Positions 1 through 9,583 of a DNA stretch of 64,000 nucleotides are shown in pieces. The position numbers and the translations under genes are program-made. The notes under the pieces are model-generated. The model worked only from the letters and a program-made list of their open reading frames with translations, searched no databases and was not told the DNA's origin. This DNA comes from Thalassospira mesophila. Lineage in GTDB: Bacteria; Pseudomonadota; Alphaproteobacteria; Rhodospirillales; Thalassospiraceae. Each line of letters opens with the position of its first letter. The first letter of the stretch is position 1. The stretch spans positions 62,001 through 126,000 of the forward strand of contig NZ_JFKA01000004.1 in assembly GCF_002115755.1 (NCBI RefSeq). The letters run 5' to 3'.

Positions 1-17
1 GGTTGAAGCGATGCCAC
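1..17 (-). CDS. hisS: Histidyl-tRNA synthetase, first codons only (cut by window edge)
   Basis: Only six codons lie inside the window. Read on the minus strand they give GTG-Ala-Ser-Leu-Gln-Pro, which matches the MxSLQPVRGTHD-type beginning common in HisS. A GGAG motif stands about seven bases upstream of the GTG. The position directly downstream of ispG supports the call, because ispG-hisS adjacency is common in Proteobacteria. The identification rests on five residues plus context, so it is tentative. Confidence 0.5.
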
Positions 18-81
18 GTTTGGTCTCCGATATTCTTGCTGTTTTCGATAAAGGGATCGTCATATACGCACGAAAATAGCC

Positions 82-100
82 TTCCGCCGGGGTGGCGGAA
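82..100 (-). terminator. Hairpin between ispG and hisS
   Basis: A 7-bp perfect stem (TTCCGCC at 82-88 with GGCGGAA at 94-100) with a 5-base loop follows the ispG stop. On the minus strand it is followed by only a short, interrupted T run, so it is at best a weak terminator or attenuator ahead of hisS. Confidence 0.35.
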
Positions 101-124
101 AGCCTTAATTCGGCAAATGTCGCG

Positions 125-1237
125 CTATTGCGCCGCTGCCTTGGCGGCTTCGATTTTTGCAGCCCGTTCTTCGACCAGATCAACGATATGATCGACCATT
201 TTTTCGCTGCTGATATTATGGTCCGGCTTGCCCGAAATATACATTTTGTGGTTGCCACCGCCCCCACCGGTCAGGCCGATATCGGTTTCGCGCGCTTCGC
301 CGGGGCCATTGACAATGCAGCCAATGATCGACAGGGAAATCGGCGTTGCAATATGGGCCAGCCGTTTTTCCAGTTCGGCCACAGTATCAACCACGTTAAA
401 GCCCTGACGCGCACAGGACGGGCAGGAAATAATCTGCACGCCGCGCGTTCTAAGGCCCAGTGATTTCAACATGTCATAACCGACATGGATTTCTTCGACC
501 GGATCCGCCGACAGCGACACCCGCACGGTATCGCCAATACCGGCCCACAGCAAATTACCCATCCCGATCGACGATTTCACCGTCCCGCCGCGCAGGCCAC
601 CAGCCTCGGTAATGCCCAGATGCAGCGGATAATCGCAGGCCTCGGCAAGGCCATAATAGGCCGCCACGGCCAAAAACACATCCGATGCCTTGACCGATAT
701 TTTGAACTCGCGGAAATCCTGATCTTCAAGGATCCGCGCATGGTTCATGGCACTTTCGACCATCGCTTCGGGGCAAGGTTCGCCGTATTTTTCAAGCAAT
801 TCGCGTTCCAGCGACCCGGCATTAACGCCAATGCGCATTGAACAGCCATGGTCCTTGGCCGCCTTGACCACTTCTCGCACCCGTTCGGTCGAGCCGATAT
901 TGCCGGGGTTAATCCGCAGGCAGGCGGCACCGCTTTCCGCGGCTTCAATCGCGCGTTTATAATGGAAATGGATATCGGCGACGATTGGCACACTGACCTG
1001 TTTGATGATGTCTTTCAGGGCCAGGGATGATTCCTGATCAGGGCACGATACACGCACAATATCGGCACCGGCTTCTTCAAGGCGATGAATTTGTGCGACC
1101 GTACCGGCCACATCCGTGGTCAGCGTATTGGTCATGGATTGCACCGAAATAGGTGCATCCCCGCCAACCTCGACGGAACCTACACGAATTTTACGGCTTT
1201 TGCGGCGCTCGATATCACGATAGGGGCGGACACTCAT
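125..1237 (-). CDS. ispG: 4-hydroxy-3-methylbut-2-en-1-yl diphosphate synthase (IspG/GcpE)
   Basis: This 370-residue enzyme carries out the penultimate step of the non-mevalonate (MEP) isoprenoid pathway, reductively opening methylerythritol cyclodiphosphate to HMBPP. The N-terminal TIM barrel begins with the family segment [15 protein letters not shown]. The C-terminal iron-sulfur domain has the three cluster cysteines C272, C275 (SCPSC) and C307 (GCIVNGPGE), and the conserved Glu314. Length is normal for the short bacterial form. It starts at an ATG at 1237. A strong terminator separates it from rodZ upstream, so it probably has its own promoter in 1238-1364; hisS follows downstream. Confidence 0.97.
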   Translation of the reverse strand: MSVRPYRDIERRKSRKIRVGSVEVGGDAPISVQSMTNTLTTDVAGTVAQIHRLEEAGADIVRVSCPDQESSLALKDIIKQVSVPIVADIHFHYKRAIEAAESGAACLRINPGNIGSTERVREVVKAAKDHGCSMRIGVNAGSLERELLEKYGEPCPEAMVESAMNHARILEDQDFREFKISVKASDVFLAVAAYYGLAEACDYPLHLGITEAGGLRGGTVKSSIGMGNLLWAGIGDTVRVSLSADPVEEIHVGYDMLKSLGLRTRGVQIISCPSCARQGFNVVDTVAELEKRLAHIATPISLSIIGCIVNGPGEARETDIGLTGGGGGNHKMYISGKPDHNISSEKMVDHIVDLVEERAAKIEAAKAAAQ

Positions 1238-1364
1238 TTGCGGATCCGTAGCCTTTGTTGCAACACAGTGAACTGTAGCGCTGTATATAGCTTATCAGTG
1301 GCCCAGAAGAAACCGTCGCACACAGGTTTTTCGCGGCGTTTTTGTGACAGCGGAAAAAACAGCC

Positions 1365-1395
1365 ACAAAAAAGGCGGCCCGGGGTCAGGCCGCCT
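1365..1395 (-). terminator. Rho-independent terminator after rodZ
   Basis: An 8-bp GC-rich stem (AGGCGGCC at 1372-1379 with GGCCGCCT at 1388-1395) is followed on the minus strand by a run of T at 1372-1365. It lies about 30 bases after the rodZ stop and separates rodZ from ispG. Confidence 0.85.
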
Positions 1396-1423
1396 GAAAA
1401 ATATATAACAGCCTAACGTCCTG

Positions 1424-2722
1424 TTATTGCGTTTTTTTATCAGTAGCACTTGCCAGAATATCGTCAGGATTAAGCGAATAATCCGAAATCACCTGACCAT
1501 AAGAACCAACCGAAACATTTTTGCTGTCATCAACACTGATGGACAATGCCCCGGCGTTACCCACTTCAAGCTTCAACCCGTCACGATTGGGCACCCGATA
1601 CACATCACCGGCACTTAACATCCGGGTCAGCAAAATATTGCCGTCATCCTCGCGGATGCGTACCCAGCTGGTTTCGTTAGCGGAAATCGTGACACGGCTG
1701 TCGGCGTTAACCGCGCCAAAAACACGCCCGCCGCCCGCATCACCAACTTCCGGGGCTGCCGGAATTGCGGCCACTTCCGGTGTGGCAGCGGTTTGCGGGG
1801 TATTAGGCGCACGCGGCGGCAACGGGATATTACCCTGACTGGGCATAACCCCCACAGACTGACCACCTGTTACCGCTTCATTGGCCGCGGTCGCGCCATA
1901 GCTGCTTGCCGTCGTTGCGTTCGGGGCCGGTGGCATTGCCGTTGCGGCACGACCATTGGCCGCATTCGGAGCCGGTGCCGCTGCACCCGCAGTTGCAGTT
2001 GCAGTTGCATTGGCATTTGTGTTGGCATTGCCGGTGGCCGCAACCGTATCTTGCTTGTCTTGCGATGCCGCATCAATACCGGGTTCGGCGAACATCCCCT
2101 CCACCGTTCCGGCAGGCGCACTGGTCATGCTTTGCGATGCCTGCTCCGAGGGGGCCCCCCCCATCTGCTGCCCGTTCGGCCCAACTTCGGCCGCATGGGC
2201 TTCGGCGGCATTTTCCAGGGTGCGCTCGGATGTGGCCTTGCCAGCACCGTCATTGCTACCCGCAAAATTGCCTTTCATACGGTCGGGCAACGGCTCGACC
2301 AGATCTGCAATGGTTTTGCCCTGACTCGACATGTAATACCAGCCGCCATAGGCAACAATACCCAACACGGCAGCAATCAGCATCATCGCCCCGCCCGGCA
2401 CCCTGCTTTCCTGCACGGGCCGTGGGAAGGTCAATTGCGTGCGCACAACCGGCGCGTTACTTTCTTCCTTGAAACGACGGACAATTTCCTTGCCGTCCAA
2501 CCCCAGATGTTCGGCATAGCCCTTAACAAAGCCCAAGCCATACGGCCCGCCCGGAAGCGCGTCATAATGGCCATTTTCAATGGCTTCGAGATAAACTTTC
2601 CGAATGCGCAAAAGCTGGGAAACCCCCTCGATGGTTTGACCATGAGTGGTTCGGGTATGGCGTAACAACCGCCCGACATTCACCGCTTCAGCGTTAAAAT
2701 TAACCTGTGGTTCCATACTCAT
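1424..2722 (-). CDS. rodZ: RodZ-like cell-shape protein (HTH domain, one TM segment, DUF4115)
   Basis: RodZ links the MreB cytoskeleton to the cell-wall elongation machinery at the inner membrane. The N-terminal Xre-like helix-turn-helix shows the family pattern VGRLLRHTRTTHGQTIEGVS and LRIRKVYLEAIENGHYDALPG. It is followed by one transmembrane helix (MMLIAAVLGIVAYGGWYYM) and a long periplasmic linker rich in Ala, Asn, Pro and Thr. A C-terminal DUF4115 beta domain ends the protein (TISANETSWVRIREDDGN to KNVSVGSYGQVI). The start is uncertain: ATG at 2722 or 2716 begins just before the HTH, while a TTG at 2788 preceded by AAGGAAG would add 22 residues. It lies downstream of ptsP on the same strand. 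Confidence 0.88.
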   Translation of the reverse strand: MSMEPQVNFNAEAVNVGRLLRHTRTTHGQTIEGVSQLLRIRKVYLEAIENGHYDALPGGPYGLGFVKGYAEHLGLDGKEIVRRFKEESNAPVVRTQLTFPRPVQESRVPGGAMMLIAAVLGIVAYGGWYYMSSQGKTIADLVEPLPDRMKGNFAGSNDGAGKATSERTLENAAEAHAAEVGPNGQQMGGAPSEQASQSMTSAPAGTVEGMFAEPGIDAASQDKQDTVAATGNANTNANATATATAGAAAPAPNAANGRAATAMPPAPNATTASSYGATAANEAVTGGQSVGVMPSQGNIPLPPRAPNTPQTAATPEVAAIPAAPEVGDAGGGRVFGAVNADSRVTISANETSWVRIREDDGNILLTRMLSAGDVYRVPNRDGLKLEVGNAGALSISVDDSKNVSVGSYGQVISDYSLNPDDILASATDKKTQ

Positions 2723-2884
2723 ATCATTTGACGGCTCACTTCCGGGCAGCGGTGTGAACCGCAGACGCCCTTTCGGTGGCACTCCCAAATGATCTTCCTT
2801 TCGCTTTCCGATCGCCAACTCCCGCACCCCCACGTTACGATCCAGCAACAAACTAGCAAATACCCCAGCCAAAAGCGATTTTTT

Positions 2885-5164
2885 TTAAAGTTTTACACCG
2901 TGATCTATTGCGAAAGCCTTAAGACGAGACCTAAGACTTTTCCCGGGGCTATCCAGGAGCGACAGCACATATTGTTCAACACTTTTTGCATTCACGCTTC
3001 GGACCATTTCCTTGACCGGCCCGACCGATGCCGGTGCCATTGACAGACGCCGGATCCCCAACCCGATCAAAGCCATTGCCTCTAACGGACGCCCGGCCAT
3101 TTCGCCACAAACGGTCAAACGTACATTCCGGTCATCACACAAATTCACCAGGTGCCTTAAAAAGGTAAAGACACTGGGCGACAAGGTATCATACCGACCT
3201 TCCAGGCGCGGATTCCCGCGATCTGCGGCAAACATGAACTGAAGCAAATCATTGGTCCCGACCGAAAGAAAATCCACCAGACCCAACAGGCTGTTGGCCT
3301 GCCAGATCAACGCGGGAACTTCCAGCATTGCCCCAACCTTGACCGTGCGGGGCACAAACCCGCGCAAGGCTTCACGCTCCAGTTGCCGGTCAAGCAGCTC
3401 TTTGGCCGCCTTGAATTCGGCCACCTCTGCGATCATCGGAAACATGACATGCAAATCCCGGTCATGGGCTGCGCGGATAAGGGCACGCAACTGGTGCACC
3501 AAAACCGCCGGGCGATCCAGCGTTATCCGGATCGACCGCCACCCCATCGCCGGATTCTCTTCTGTCATATCCTGCCAATAGGGCAATAATTTGTCACCGC
3601 CAACATCAAGGGTGCGAAAAACCACCGGTCTTCCTTCAGCCTGCTCGAAGATGCGGTTGTAAAGCCGGGTCTGGTCTTCGATGTCGGGCATGGCGGATCG
3701 CACCATGAACGGTATTTCCGTCCGGTACAGGCCAATGCCATCGGCCCCGCTTTCAATGACGTGGGGCACATCAATTAACAAACCGGCATTGATGTTCAGC
3801 GAAATGTTAATATCGTCCCGGGTGTGGGCGGGTAAATCGCGCATTTGCGCATAAAGCGCCTTGCGTTCCGCCCGCGCCTTTAACGCCCCGTCAATAACGG
3901 CGCGCACATCCTCGCTGGGACGCACAAATAACTGCGCATTATCGGCATCAACAATAAGCGGGTCGCCGCCCTCAACCTTGTCAAGAACGCCCTTTACGCC
4001 GCCCAGCACCGGGATATCAAGGGCACGCGCCACAATCGCCACATGCGATGTATGCGACCCTTCTTCCAACGCCAGCCCGCGCAGGCGGGTATGGTCATAA
4101 TCAAGCAGTTCGGCCGGGCCAATATTGCGCGCCACCAAAATAATATGGTCTGGCAAATTGCCAAAGGCTGGTGATTGAAACTGGCCGGACAAATGCTGCA
4201 ACAACCGGTTGGCAAGGTCTTCAAGGTCGTGCAGGCGTTCGCGCAAATAAGGGTCGGTTACCTGTGCCATGCGCGCACGGGTATCATCATGCACCTTTTG
4301 CACCGCGGCTTCGGCGGTAAGGCCGGTATTAACAGCCTCGGTAATGCGATTTAACCAGCCGGTATCCTTGGCAATCATGCGATAGGCATCAATGATGTCG
4401 CCAGGGTCATCGCCGCCGCCAACATCAAACTCGCCCACCGCCTCGACCATGCGGTCCAGGTGTTTTTGCAACACCCGCATGGCTTCGCGCAGGCGGGTTA
4501 ATTCTTCTTCCGGGTCTTCGGCCACCATGCGGTCAATCACGATGCGCGGTTCATGCAAAACTGCAATCCCCTTGCCAATCCCCGGTGCCAGGCGTGCCCC
4601 GGTCAGGCGCAACGGCAACAGGGCAATGCCATCGGCCAGGATTAATTCGTCGCGGTTAACCAGCTCGCCACCGGCGACCATTTCGGCCAGCACCATGGCA
4701 ACATTTTCAAGGGCTTCCTGTTCGTCCTCGGTATATTGGCGTTCGGTGCGGTTCTGAACCGCAAGCACGCCAATAATCCGGCCGCCACGCAAAACCGGCA
4801 CACCGATCATGGAATGATAGATTTCTTCGCCGGTTTCCGGGCGATAGGCGAAATTGGGGTGCGATTGTGCATCGCGCAAATTAAGGGGCCGCGCATGGGC
4901 GGCAACATAGCCGACAATGCCTTCGCCCGTCCGCAGGCGCGTGCGATGCACCGCCTCGGCAGCCAGGCCGCATGTGGCAAAAAGTTCAAGCACCTCGCCC
5001 GCCCGCATGACATAGACCGAACACACTTCTGCAACCATGTCGGCTGCAATAATGGTTACAATCTTGCCCAGGCGTTCTTCAGCGGTCCCTGGTCCGGCCA
5101 TAACGTCGCGCACCCGTTTTAACAGGCGACGCGGACCAGTGACTGCGGCGGGCGATATGCTCAT
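2885..5164 (-). CDS. ptsP: PTS-Ntr enzyme I: phosphoenolpyruvate-protein phosphotransferase with GAF domain
   Basis: EI-Ntr takes phosphate from PEP and passes it to NPr in the nitrogen-related PTS, a regulatory rather than sugar-transporting relay. Residues of about 20-165 form a GAF domain (TGEGIVGYVAAHARPLN, SMIGVPVLRGGRIIGVLAVQN). The EI N-domain begins near LTGARLAPGIGKG. The phosphohistidine segment GSHTSHVAIVARALDIPVLGG is present, as is the C-terminal PEP-binding barrel with FRTLDVGGDK, SVGTNDLLQF and VCGEMAGRP. At 759 residues it matches full-length PtsP. The gene begins only 5 bases after the stop of the flavoprotein gene upstream, so the two are probably co-transcribed. Confidence 0.96.
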   Translation of the reverse strand: MSISPAAVTGPRRLLKRVRDVMAGPGTAEERLGKIVTIIAADMVAEVCSVYVMRAGEVLELFATCGLAAEAVHRTRLRTGEGIVGYVAAHARPLNLRDAQSHPNFAYRPETGEEIYHSMIGVPVLRGGRIIGVLAVQNRTERQYTEDEQEALENVAMVLAEMVAGGELVNRDELILADGIALLPLRLTGARLAPGIGKGIAVLHEPRIVIDRMVAEDPEEELTRLREAMRVLQKHLDRMVEAVGEFDVGGGDDPGDIIDAYRMIAKDTGWLNRITEAVNTGLTAEAAVQKVHDDTRARMAQVTDPYLRERLHDLEDLANRLLQHLSGQFQSPAFGNLPDHIILVARNIGPAELLDYDHTRLRGLALEEGSHTSHVAIVARALDIPVLGGVKGVLDKVEGGDPLIVDADNAQLFVRPSEDVRAVIDGALKARAERKALYAQMRDLPAHTRDDINISLNINAGLLIDVPHVIESGADGIGLYRTEIPFMVRSAMPDIEDQTRLYNRIFEQAEGRPVVFRTLDVGGDKLLPYWQDMTEENPAMGWRSIRITLDRPAVLVHQLRALIRAAHDRDLHVMFPMIAEVAEFKAAKELLDRQLEREALRGFVPRTVKVGAMLEVPALIWQANSLLGLVDFLSVGTNDLLQFMFAADRGNPRLEGRYDTLSPSVFTFLRHLVNLCDDRNVRLTVCGEMAGRPLEAMALIGLGIRRLSMAPASVGPVKEMVRSVNAKSVEQYVLSLLDSPGKSLRSRLKAFAIDHGVKL

Positions 5165-5169
5165 CAGGT

Positions 5170-6198
5170 TTAAAGGTCTCTTTGTACGAGGGACTGAACG
5201 GCCTGATCGACCAGTTCGGCCAGAATTTCAGAAGCAGGCTGTTCTTTCTTTACCATACCAACCGACTGCCCCGCCATGACTGATCCGTTTTCAACGTCGC
5301 CATCAACCACGGCGCGGCGCAAGGCACCAGCCCAGAAATGTTCGATTTCAAGTTGCGCTGCACCCTGTTCTAACTTACCAGAGCGGAACTTTTCAATAAC
5401 TTCGCGCTGAACATTCATAAATGCTTCTGTGCCCTTGTTATTTAACGCCCGAACCGGAATAACCGGAAAGCGGTCGTCAATCTGCACGGTGGTGACGGCT
5501 TCGCGTGCGCTGGCGCGGATAAATGCCTTTTTAAAGGACGGGTGGGCAATACATTCGCTGGCACAAACCAGCCGGGTTCCAACCTGAACGCCCGCAGCGC
5601 CCATTTCAAGAAACGATGAAATCGCTTCGCCGCGGCCAATGCCACCGGCGCAGAAAATGGGGACATTGCGAATTTCAGGCAAAATTTCCTGTGCCAACAC
5701 CGTCAGCGATACCGGGCCGACATGGCCACCGGCTTCGCTGCCTTCAATCACCAGCGCATCAGCACCCGACCGGGTCAGCTTTTTTGCCAGCACCAGTGCC
5801 GGGGCAAAACAGATAACCTTGGCAAATTCCTTGACCGCCTTGATCGAATTGGATGACGGAAGGCCGCCAGCCAGCACAACATGGCCGACATTCTGGTCGC
5901 GGCACACCGCAATCAGCTCTCCAAGCTGCGGGTGCATGGTGATCAGGTTAACGCCAAACGGCTTTTGCGTCATTTCTTTGGTTGCGGCGATTTCGGCAGC
6001 CAAAAGTTCCGGCCCCATCGACCCGCAGGCAATGACACCAAAGCCCCCGGCATTTGACACAGCAGCAACAAGGTGACGTTCGGAAACCCACGACATCGCA
6101 CCGGCCAAAATGGCGTATTCAGTGCCCAGGAATTCCTTGCCGGGCGCCCACAATTTTTCCAGACGGTTGCGCGCTGCCGCAAATTTCGGATCGTTCAT
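5170..6198 (-). CDS. Nitronate monooxygenase / FabK-like FMN oxidoreductase
   Basis: This 342-residue TIM-barrel flavoprotein belongs to the 2-nitropropane dioxygenase/FabK family. Seen motifs are the N-terminal GAMSWVSERHLVAAVSNAGGFG, the glycine-rich EGSEAGGHVG, and the phosphate-binding FCAGGIGRGEAI and GAAGVQVGTRLVCASE. Known members oxidise alkyl nitronates (detoxification), while others are enoyl-ACP reductases; the sequence alone does not decide between them. The ATG at 6198 is preferred over a TTG five codons upstream. It is followed after 5 bases by ptsP, and a hairpin lies just upstream (6218-6251). Confidence 0.85.
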   Translation of the reverse strand: MNDPKFAAARNRLEKLWAPGKEFLGTEYAILAGAMSWVSERHLVAAVSNAGGFGVIACGSMGPELLAAEIAATKEMTQKPFGVNLITMHPQLGELIAVCRDQNVGHVVLAGGLPSSNSIKAVKEFAKVICFAPALVLAKKLTRSGADALVIEGSEAGGHVGPVSLTVLAQEILPEIRNVPIFCAGGIGRGEAISSFLEMGAAGVQVGTRLVCASECIAHPSFKKAFIRASAREAVTTVQIDDRFPVIPVRALNNKGTEAFMNVQREVIEKFRSGKLEQGAAQLEIEHFWAGALRRAVVDGDVENGSVMAGQSVGMVKKEQPASEILAELVDQAVQSLVQRDL

Positions 6199-6217
6199 AT
6201 AGTTGTACCCCAATGCA

Positions 6218-6251
6218 GAAATGCAGGGTACCGCATGGTCCCTGCTATTTC
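6218..6251 (-). other. Hairpin upstream of the flavoprotein gene
   Basis: Two arms, GAAATGCAGGG at 6218-6228 and CCCTGCTATTTC at 6240-6251, pair with one bulged base. There is no T run on either side, so this is probably an mRNA processing or stability structure between lysC and the flavoprotein gene rather than a terminator. Confidence 0.35.
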
Positions 6252-6367
6252 ATCATAATGGTCGGAACAAAATGTTCCAGCCCAGATATGTATTAAATAA
6301 CGGCCCTTTAACACCACCTTAATTGTACAAAACAACCCGGCAGTGCACAGAACCTTACCCGTGCGAC

Positions 6368-7588
6368 CTAGTCGGCATCCAGCCCGTAGGCCGTATGCAG
6401 GGCACGAACGGCAAGCTCGGTATATTCTTCAGAAATCAGGACGCTTACCTTGATTTCCGATGTCGAAATGACCTGAATGTTGATGCCCTTTTCAGCAAGG
6501 GTTTCAAACATTTTGCGCGCCACCCCAACGTGCGATCGCATGCCGACCCCAATGATCGAAACCTTGGTCACATCCGATGTGCTCAGCAGTTCCTGATAGG
6601 CAATCTTTTCACGATTACCCTCAATCACCTGCAAAGCACGCTTGAACTCGCCGCGCGGCACGGTAAAGGTCATGTCCGTGCTGTTGCCGTTTTCCGATAT
6701 GTTCTGAACAATCATATCGACATTGATGTTGGCTTCGGCCAGCGGGCCAAAAATGGTTGCCGCTGTGCCCGGCTTGTCGGCAACCTTGACCAGCGTGATC
6801 TTGGCTTCGTCCCGGCTATAGGCAATTCCGCTAACGACTTCCTGTTCCACGATTTCGTCCTCGTCTACAACAAGTGTACCTTCTGCATCACTAAAGGTTG
6901 ACCGGACCTGCACCCGGACGCGATGGTTCATGGCCATCTCGACAGAACGGGTTTGCAGAACCTTGGCCCCAAGCGATGCCAGTTCCAGCATTTCTTCGTA
7001 GGTAATTTTTTCAATCTTGCGCGCTTTGGGCACGATCCGCGGGTCGGTGGTGTAAACACCCTCGACATCGGTATAAATATCGCACCGGTCCGCTTTCAGC
7101 GCTGCCGCCAGCGCCACCGCCGAGGTATCGGACCCGCCACGCCCCAGCGTGGTAATGCGGTTATCAGGTGCAATTCCCTGAAAACCGGCCACACAAACCA
7201 CTTCGCCAGCATCAAGGCGCTTGTCAAGCTCGGTTGTGTCAATCGACTGGATCCGGGCCTTGGCGTGTGCGCCATCGGTCTTGATCGGAATTTGCCAGCC
7301 CAGCCACGACCGTGCAGGCACATCCATGCTTTGCAGCGCCATCGCCATCAAACCAACGGTTACCTGCTCGCCCGACGAGACAATCACGTCATATTCGCGC
7401 GCATCATAAAGCGGCGAAATGGTATCGGCCCAGCCAACCAGCTCGTTGGTTTTGCCCGACATGGCCGAAACAACAACAGCAACCTGGTTACCTGCATCCA
7501 CTTCGCGTTTAACGCGACGGGCAACGTTCTTGATCTTTTCAACATCGGCGACAGATGTGCCGCCGAACTTCATGACAATACGGGCCAT
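6368..7588 (-). CDS. lysC: Aspartate kinase
   Basis: Aspartate kinase phosphorylates L-aspartate, the committed step to lysine, threonine, methionine and diaminopimelate. This 406-residue protein has the N-terminal kinase signature VMKFGGTSVADVEKIKNVA, the segment LGRGGSDTSAVALAAALKAD, and the substrate/nucleotide region CDIYTDVEGVYTTDPRIVP. Two C-terminal ACT domains follow (ITLVKVADKPGTAATIFGPL and KVSIIGVGMRSHVGVARKMF), typical of feedback-inhibited enzymes. The ATG at 7588 gives the family N-terminus. It lies upstream of the flavoprotein-ptsP pair on the same strand, with a long, possibly structured leader. Confidence 0.97.
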   Translation of the reverse strand: MARIVMKFGGTSVADVEKIKNVARRVKREVDAGNQVAVVVSAMSGKTNELVGWADTISPLYDAREYDVIVSSGEQVTVGLMAMALQSMDVPARSWLGWQIPIKTDGAHAKARIQSIDTTELDKRLDAGEVVCVAGFQGIAPDNRITTLGRGGSDTSAVALAAALKADRCDIYTDVEGVYTTDPRIVPKARKIEKITYEEMLELASLGAKVLQTRSVEMAMNHRVRVQVRSTFSDAEGTLVVDEDEIVEQEVVSGIAYSRDEAKITLVKVADKPGTAATIFGPLAEANINVDMIVQNISENGNSTDMTFTVPRGEFKRALQVIEGNREKIAYQELLSTSDVTKVSIIGVGMRSHVGVARKMFETLAEKGINIQVISTSEIKVSVLISEEYTELAVRALHTAYGLDAD

Positions 7589-7932
7589 GAAAAATCCCCG
7601 TTATGCTTGCCTGTACATCTCGCCAACCGAAATGCCAGGTCTTGTGTTTCCGCCAGTTTCCGGGTCACGGACCTGCGAGGTTGCAAGCCCCCTGATCAGG
7701 GCGGCGATATCAATACTGCCATAATGACGACGAAACAAGCGCCAAGGCACGGTTAAACCACCTTGGCGCTATTTTTGACCATTCATCTTTCGCAAAACTT
7801 AAAATACCGCATAATCTGTGCATAAATCTGGCGCAATTGCCAAATTAACCTGCGTATTAACCCGCAAAACACCCCACCCCGCCCCCATTCGGTGCCATAT
7901 TGCCCCACACCGCCCCAAACCGGAGCCCTCCG
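7589..7932. other. Divergent intergenic region lysC / HAD gene, with candidate structured lysC leader
   Basis: About 340 bases with no convincing gene. On the lysC (minus) strand short nested helices can be drawn (7675-7679 with 7619-7623, and 7670-7674 with 7637-7641). Further upstream a 10-bp inverted repeat (AGCGCCAAGG 7738-7747, CCTTGGCGCT 7761-7770) is followed on the plus strand by ATTTTT, like an intrinsic terminator. No known alphaproteobacterial riboswitch was recognised. The sequence near 7780-7830 is AT-rich and may hold promoters. Confidence 0.35.
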
Positions 7933-8673
7933 ATGCCCGACACGCCCGTTCCACCCGCCCCCTCCGCGATGCAACAAGCCCCCGAAAAACGGCACGGGCA
8001 AACCACGGGCAGCAATGTTAGCCCGGGGCAAAAACTGGTGGTGTTTGACGTGGGTGAAACACTGGTCAGCGAAACCGCAATCTGGCATCGCATTGCCCGC
8101 CATCTTGACCTGCCGCCTTTTACCGTGTCGGCCGCCGCGGGCATTGCGCTGGCCCGCAATACCGGGTTCGAGGCAATTTTAAAACAGCTGGGCGATTTTT
8201 CGGCCATCGCGGGCGAACCGTGGCGTCGCCCCGATTTGCTGTCCTTCACCGCCGATGATTTATATGACGACGTTTTACCTGCCCTGAAAGGCCTGCGCCA
8301 AAACGGCCATAAAATCGGCATTTGCGGCAATCAACCTGCATCGTCCGAACAGGTGTTGCACGATTTACCCTGCGATATTGACTGGATATCAAGCTCGGCT
8401 CGGTTGAAATGCAAAAAGCCGGACCCGGCGTTTTTCAAGGCCATCATTGATCAAACCGGCCATGACCCCGCCCACATTATATATATTGGCGACCGACTGG
8501 ATAACGACATTTACCCGGCCCTGCACCATGGGTTGGAAGCCATCTGGCTGTTGCGCGGACCGTGGTCCTTTGCCCAGTGGCAGGAAAACGGCGTTCCCGA
8601 TGGCATTCGCGCCATTCGCTCGCTTTGTGAATTGCCGGGCGTTTTAGCCAACACCACTATCCCCGCCGGCTGA
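7933..8673 (+). CDS. HAD-superfamily hydrolase with DxG-type motif I
   Basis: A 246-residue haloacid-dehalogenase-fold protein, probably a small-molecule phosphatase. Motif I reads VVFDVGETLV, so the first Asp (nucleophile) is present but the usual second Asp (DxD) is Gly, as in some HAD subfamilies. Motif II is ICGNQ, a Lys lies in the segment LKCKKPDPAFF, and motif IV is YIGDRLDNDI. The start at 7933 is chosen because GGAG at 7922-7925 sits seven bases upstream. The N-terminal 35 residues are proline-rich and look disordered. Substrate unknown. It stands alone between divergent lysC and ubiG. Confidence 0.75.
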   Translation: MPDTPVPPAPSAMQQAPEKRHGQTTGSNVSPGQKLVVFDVGETLVSETAIWHRIARHLDLPPFTVSAAAGIALARNTGFEAILKQLGDFSAIAGEPWRRPDLLSFTADDLYDDVLPALKGLRQNGHKIGICGNQPASSEQVLHDLPCDIDWISSSARLKCKKPDPAFFKAIIDQTGHDPAHIIYIGDRLDNDIYPALHHGLEAIWLLRGPWSFAQWQENGVPDGIRAIRSLCELPGVLANTTIPAG

Positions 8674-8815
8674 TCAGCTGAGCGCCTTATCGCGCCCGGC
8701 ACAAATCAAAACTGCATGCCAACGCCAAGCATATGGTTGCGCCAAAGCGGCGGCCCGCGTAAACAGGGCAAAGGACATAAAACGTCACCCTGTTACGCTG
8801 CGCCGGAGCCCTGCA

Positions 8816-9571
8816 ATGTCAGCCCAAGCCAATCGCACTGCCAATCCTGACGAAATTTCACGTTTTTCCGCCATGGCGGATGAATGGTGGAACCCGGAAG
8901 GGGTGATGAAACCGCTGCATAAATTCAACCCGGTGCGGTTGCAGTTGCTGCGCGATCACATCGCCGCCCATTTTGGCCGCGACACCACCGATATCAACCT
9001 GTTTGCCGGGCTTGATATTATTGATGTCGGGTGCGGGGCGGGTTTGCTGTCTGAACCGATGGCACGGTTAGGTGCCAACATGACCGCCCTTGATGCGGCT
9101 GAAAACAACATCAATGTCGCCCGCGTTCATGCCGAGCAAGCCGGATTAACGATTGATTATCGCCTTGGCACGCCCGAGGCGTTGGTCGATGAAGGCCGCC
9201 AGTTTGATGTGGTGTTAAACATGGAAGTCATCGAACATGTTGATGACCCGGCCTTTTTCATGCAGGCCTGTGCAGCGTTGTTAAAGCCGGGCGGCATCAT
9301 GTTTATTGCCACCTTGAACCGCACCCTTAAATCGCTGGCGCTGGCCAAAATTGGCGCGGAATATGTGCTGCGCTGGGTTCCGGCTGGCACACACGACTGG
9401 CGCAAATTTGTCAAACCGGCGGAACTGTCGCGCTATATTCGCGATTGCGGCCTGCAACTGACCGACATTACCGGCATTTCCTATAATCCAATTCAGGATA
9501 AATGGCTGCCCGCGCCCAAGGATCTCGACATCAATTATCTGGCGATGGCCACCAAACCGCCGCTTGATTAA
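8816..9571 (+). CDS. ubiG: Ubiquinone biosynthesis O-methyltransferase
   Basis: UbiG performs both SAM-dependent O-methylations of ubiquinone synthesis. The 251-residue protein has the diagnostic N-terminal block RFSAMADEWWNPEGVMKPLHKFNPVRL, the SAM-binding motif I IIDVGCGAGLLSEPMA, and post-motif blocks EVIEHVDDPAFFMQAC and MFIATLNRTLKSLALAKIGAEYVLRWVP. The C-terminal GISYNPIQDKW is also typical. Length matches the family. A ubiG-DUF1178-nitrilase-grxC neighbourhood is common in Alphaproteobacteria; here two GNAT genes and the phoA/ABC block intervene. Confidence 0.97.
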   Translation: MSAQANRTANPDEISRFSAMADEWWNPEGVMKPLHKFNPVRLQLLRDHIAAHFGRDTTDINLFAGLDIIDVGCGAGLLSEPMARLGANMTALDAAENNINVARVHAEQAGLTIDYRLGTPEALVDEGRQFDVVLNMEVIEHVDDPAFFMQACAALLKPGGIMFIATLNRTLKSLALAKIGAEYVLRWVPAGTHDWRKFVKPAELSRYIRDCGLQLTDITGISYNPIQDKWLPAPKDLDINYLAMATKPPLD

Positions 9572-9583
9572 TTTGAAGCACGA

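Noticed and set aside
3..463. Open reading frames on the plus strand opposite ispG and rodZ
   Set aside because: They run antisense to well-conserved enzymes, show no family motifs, and owe their length to codon bias of the true strand.
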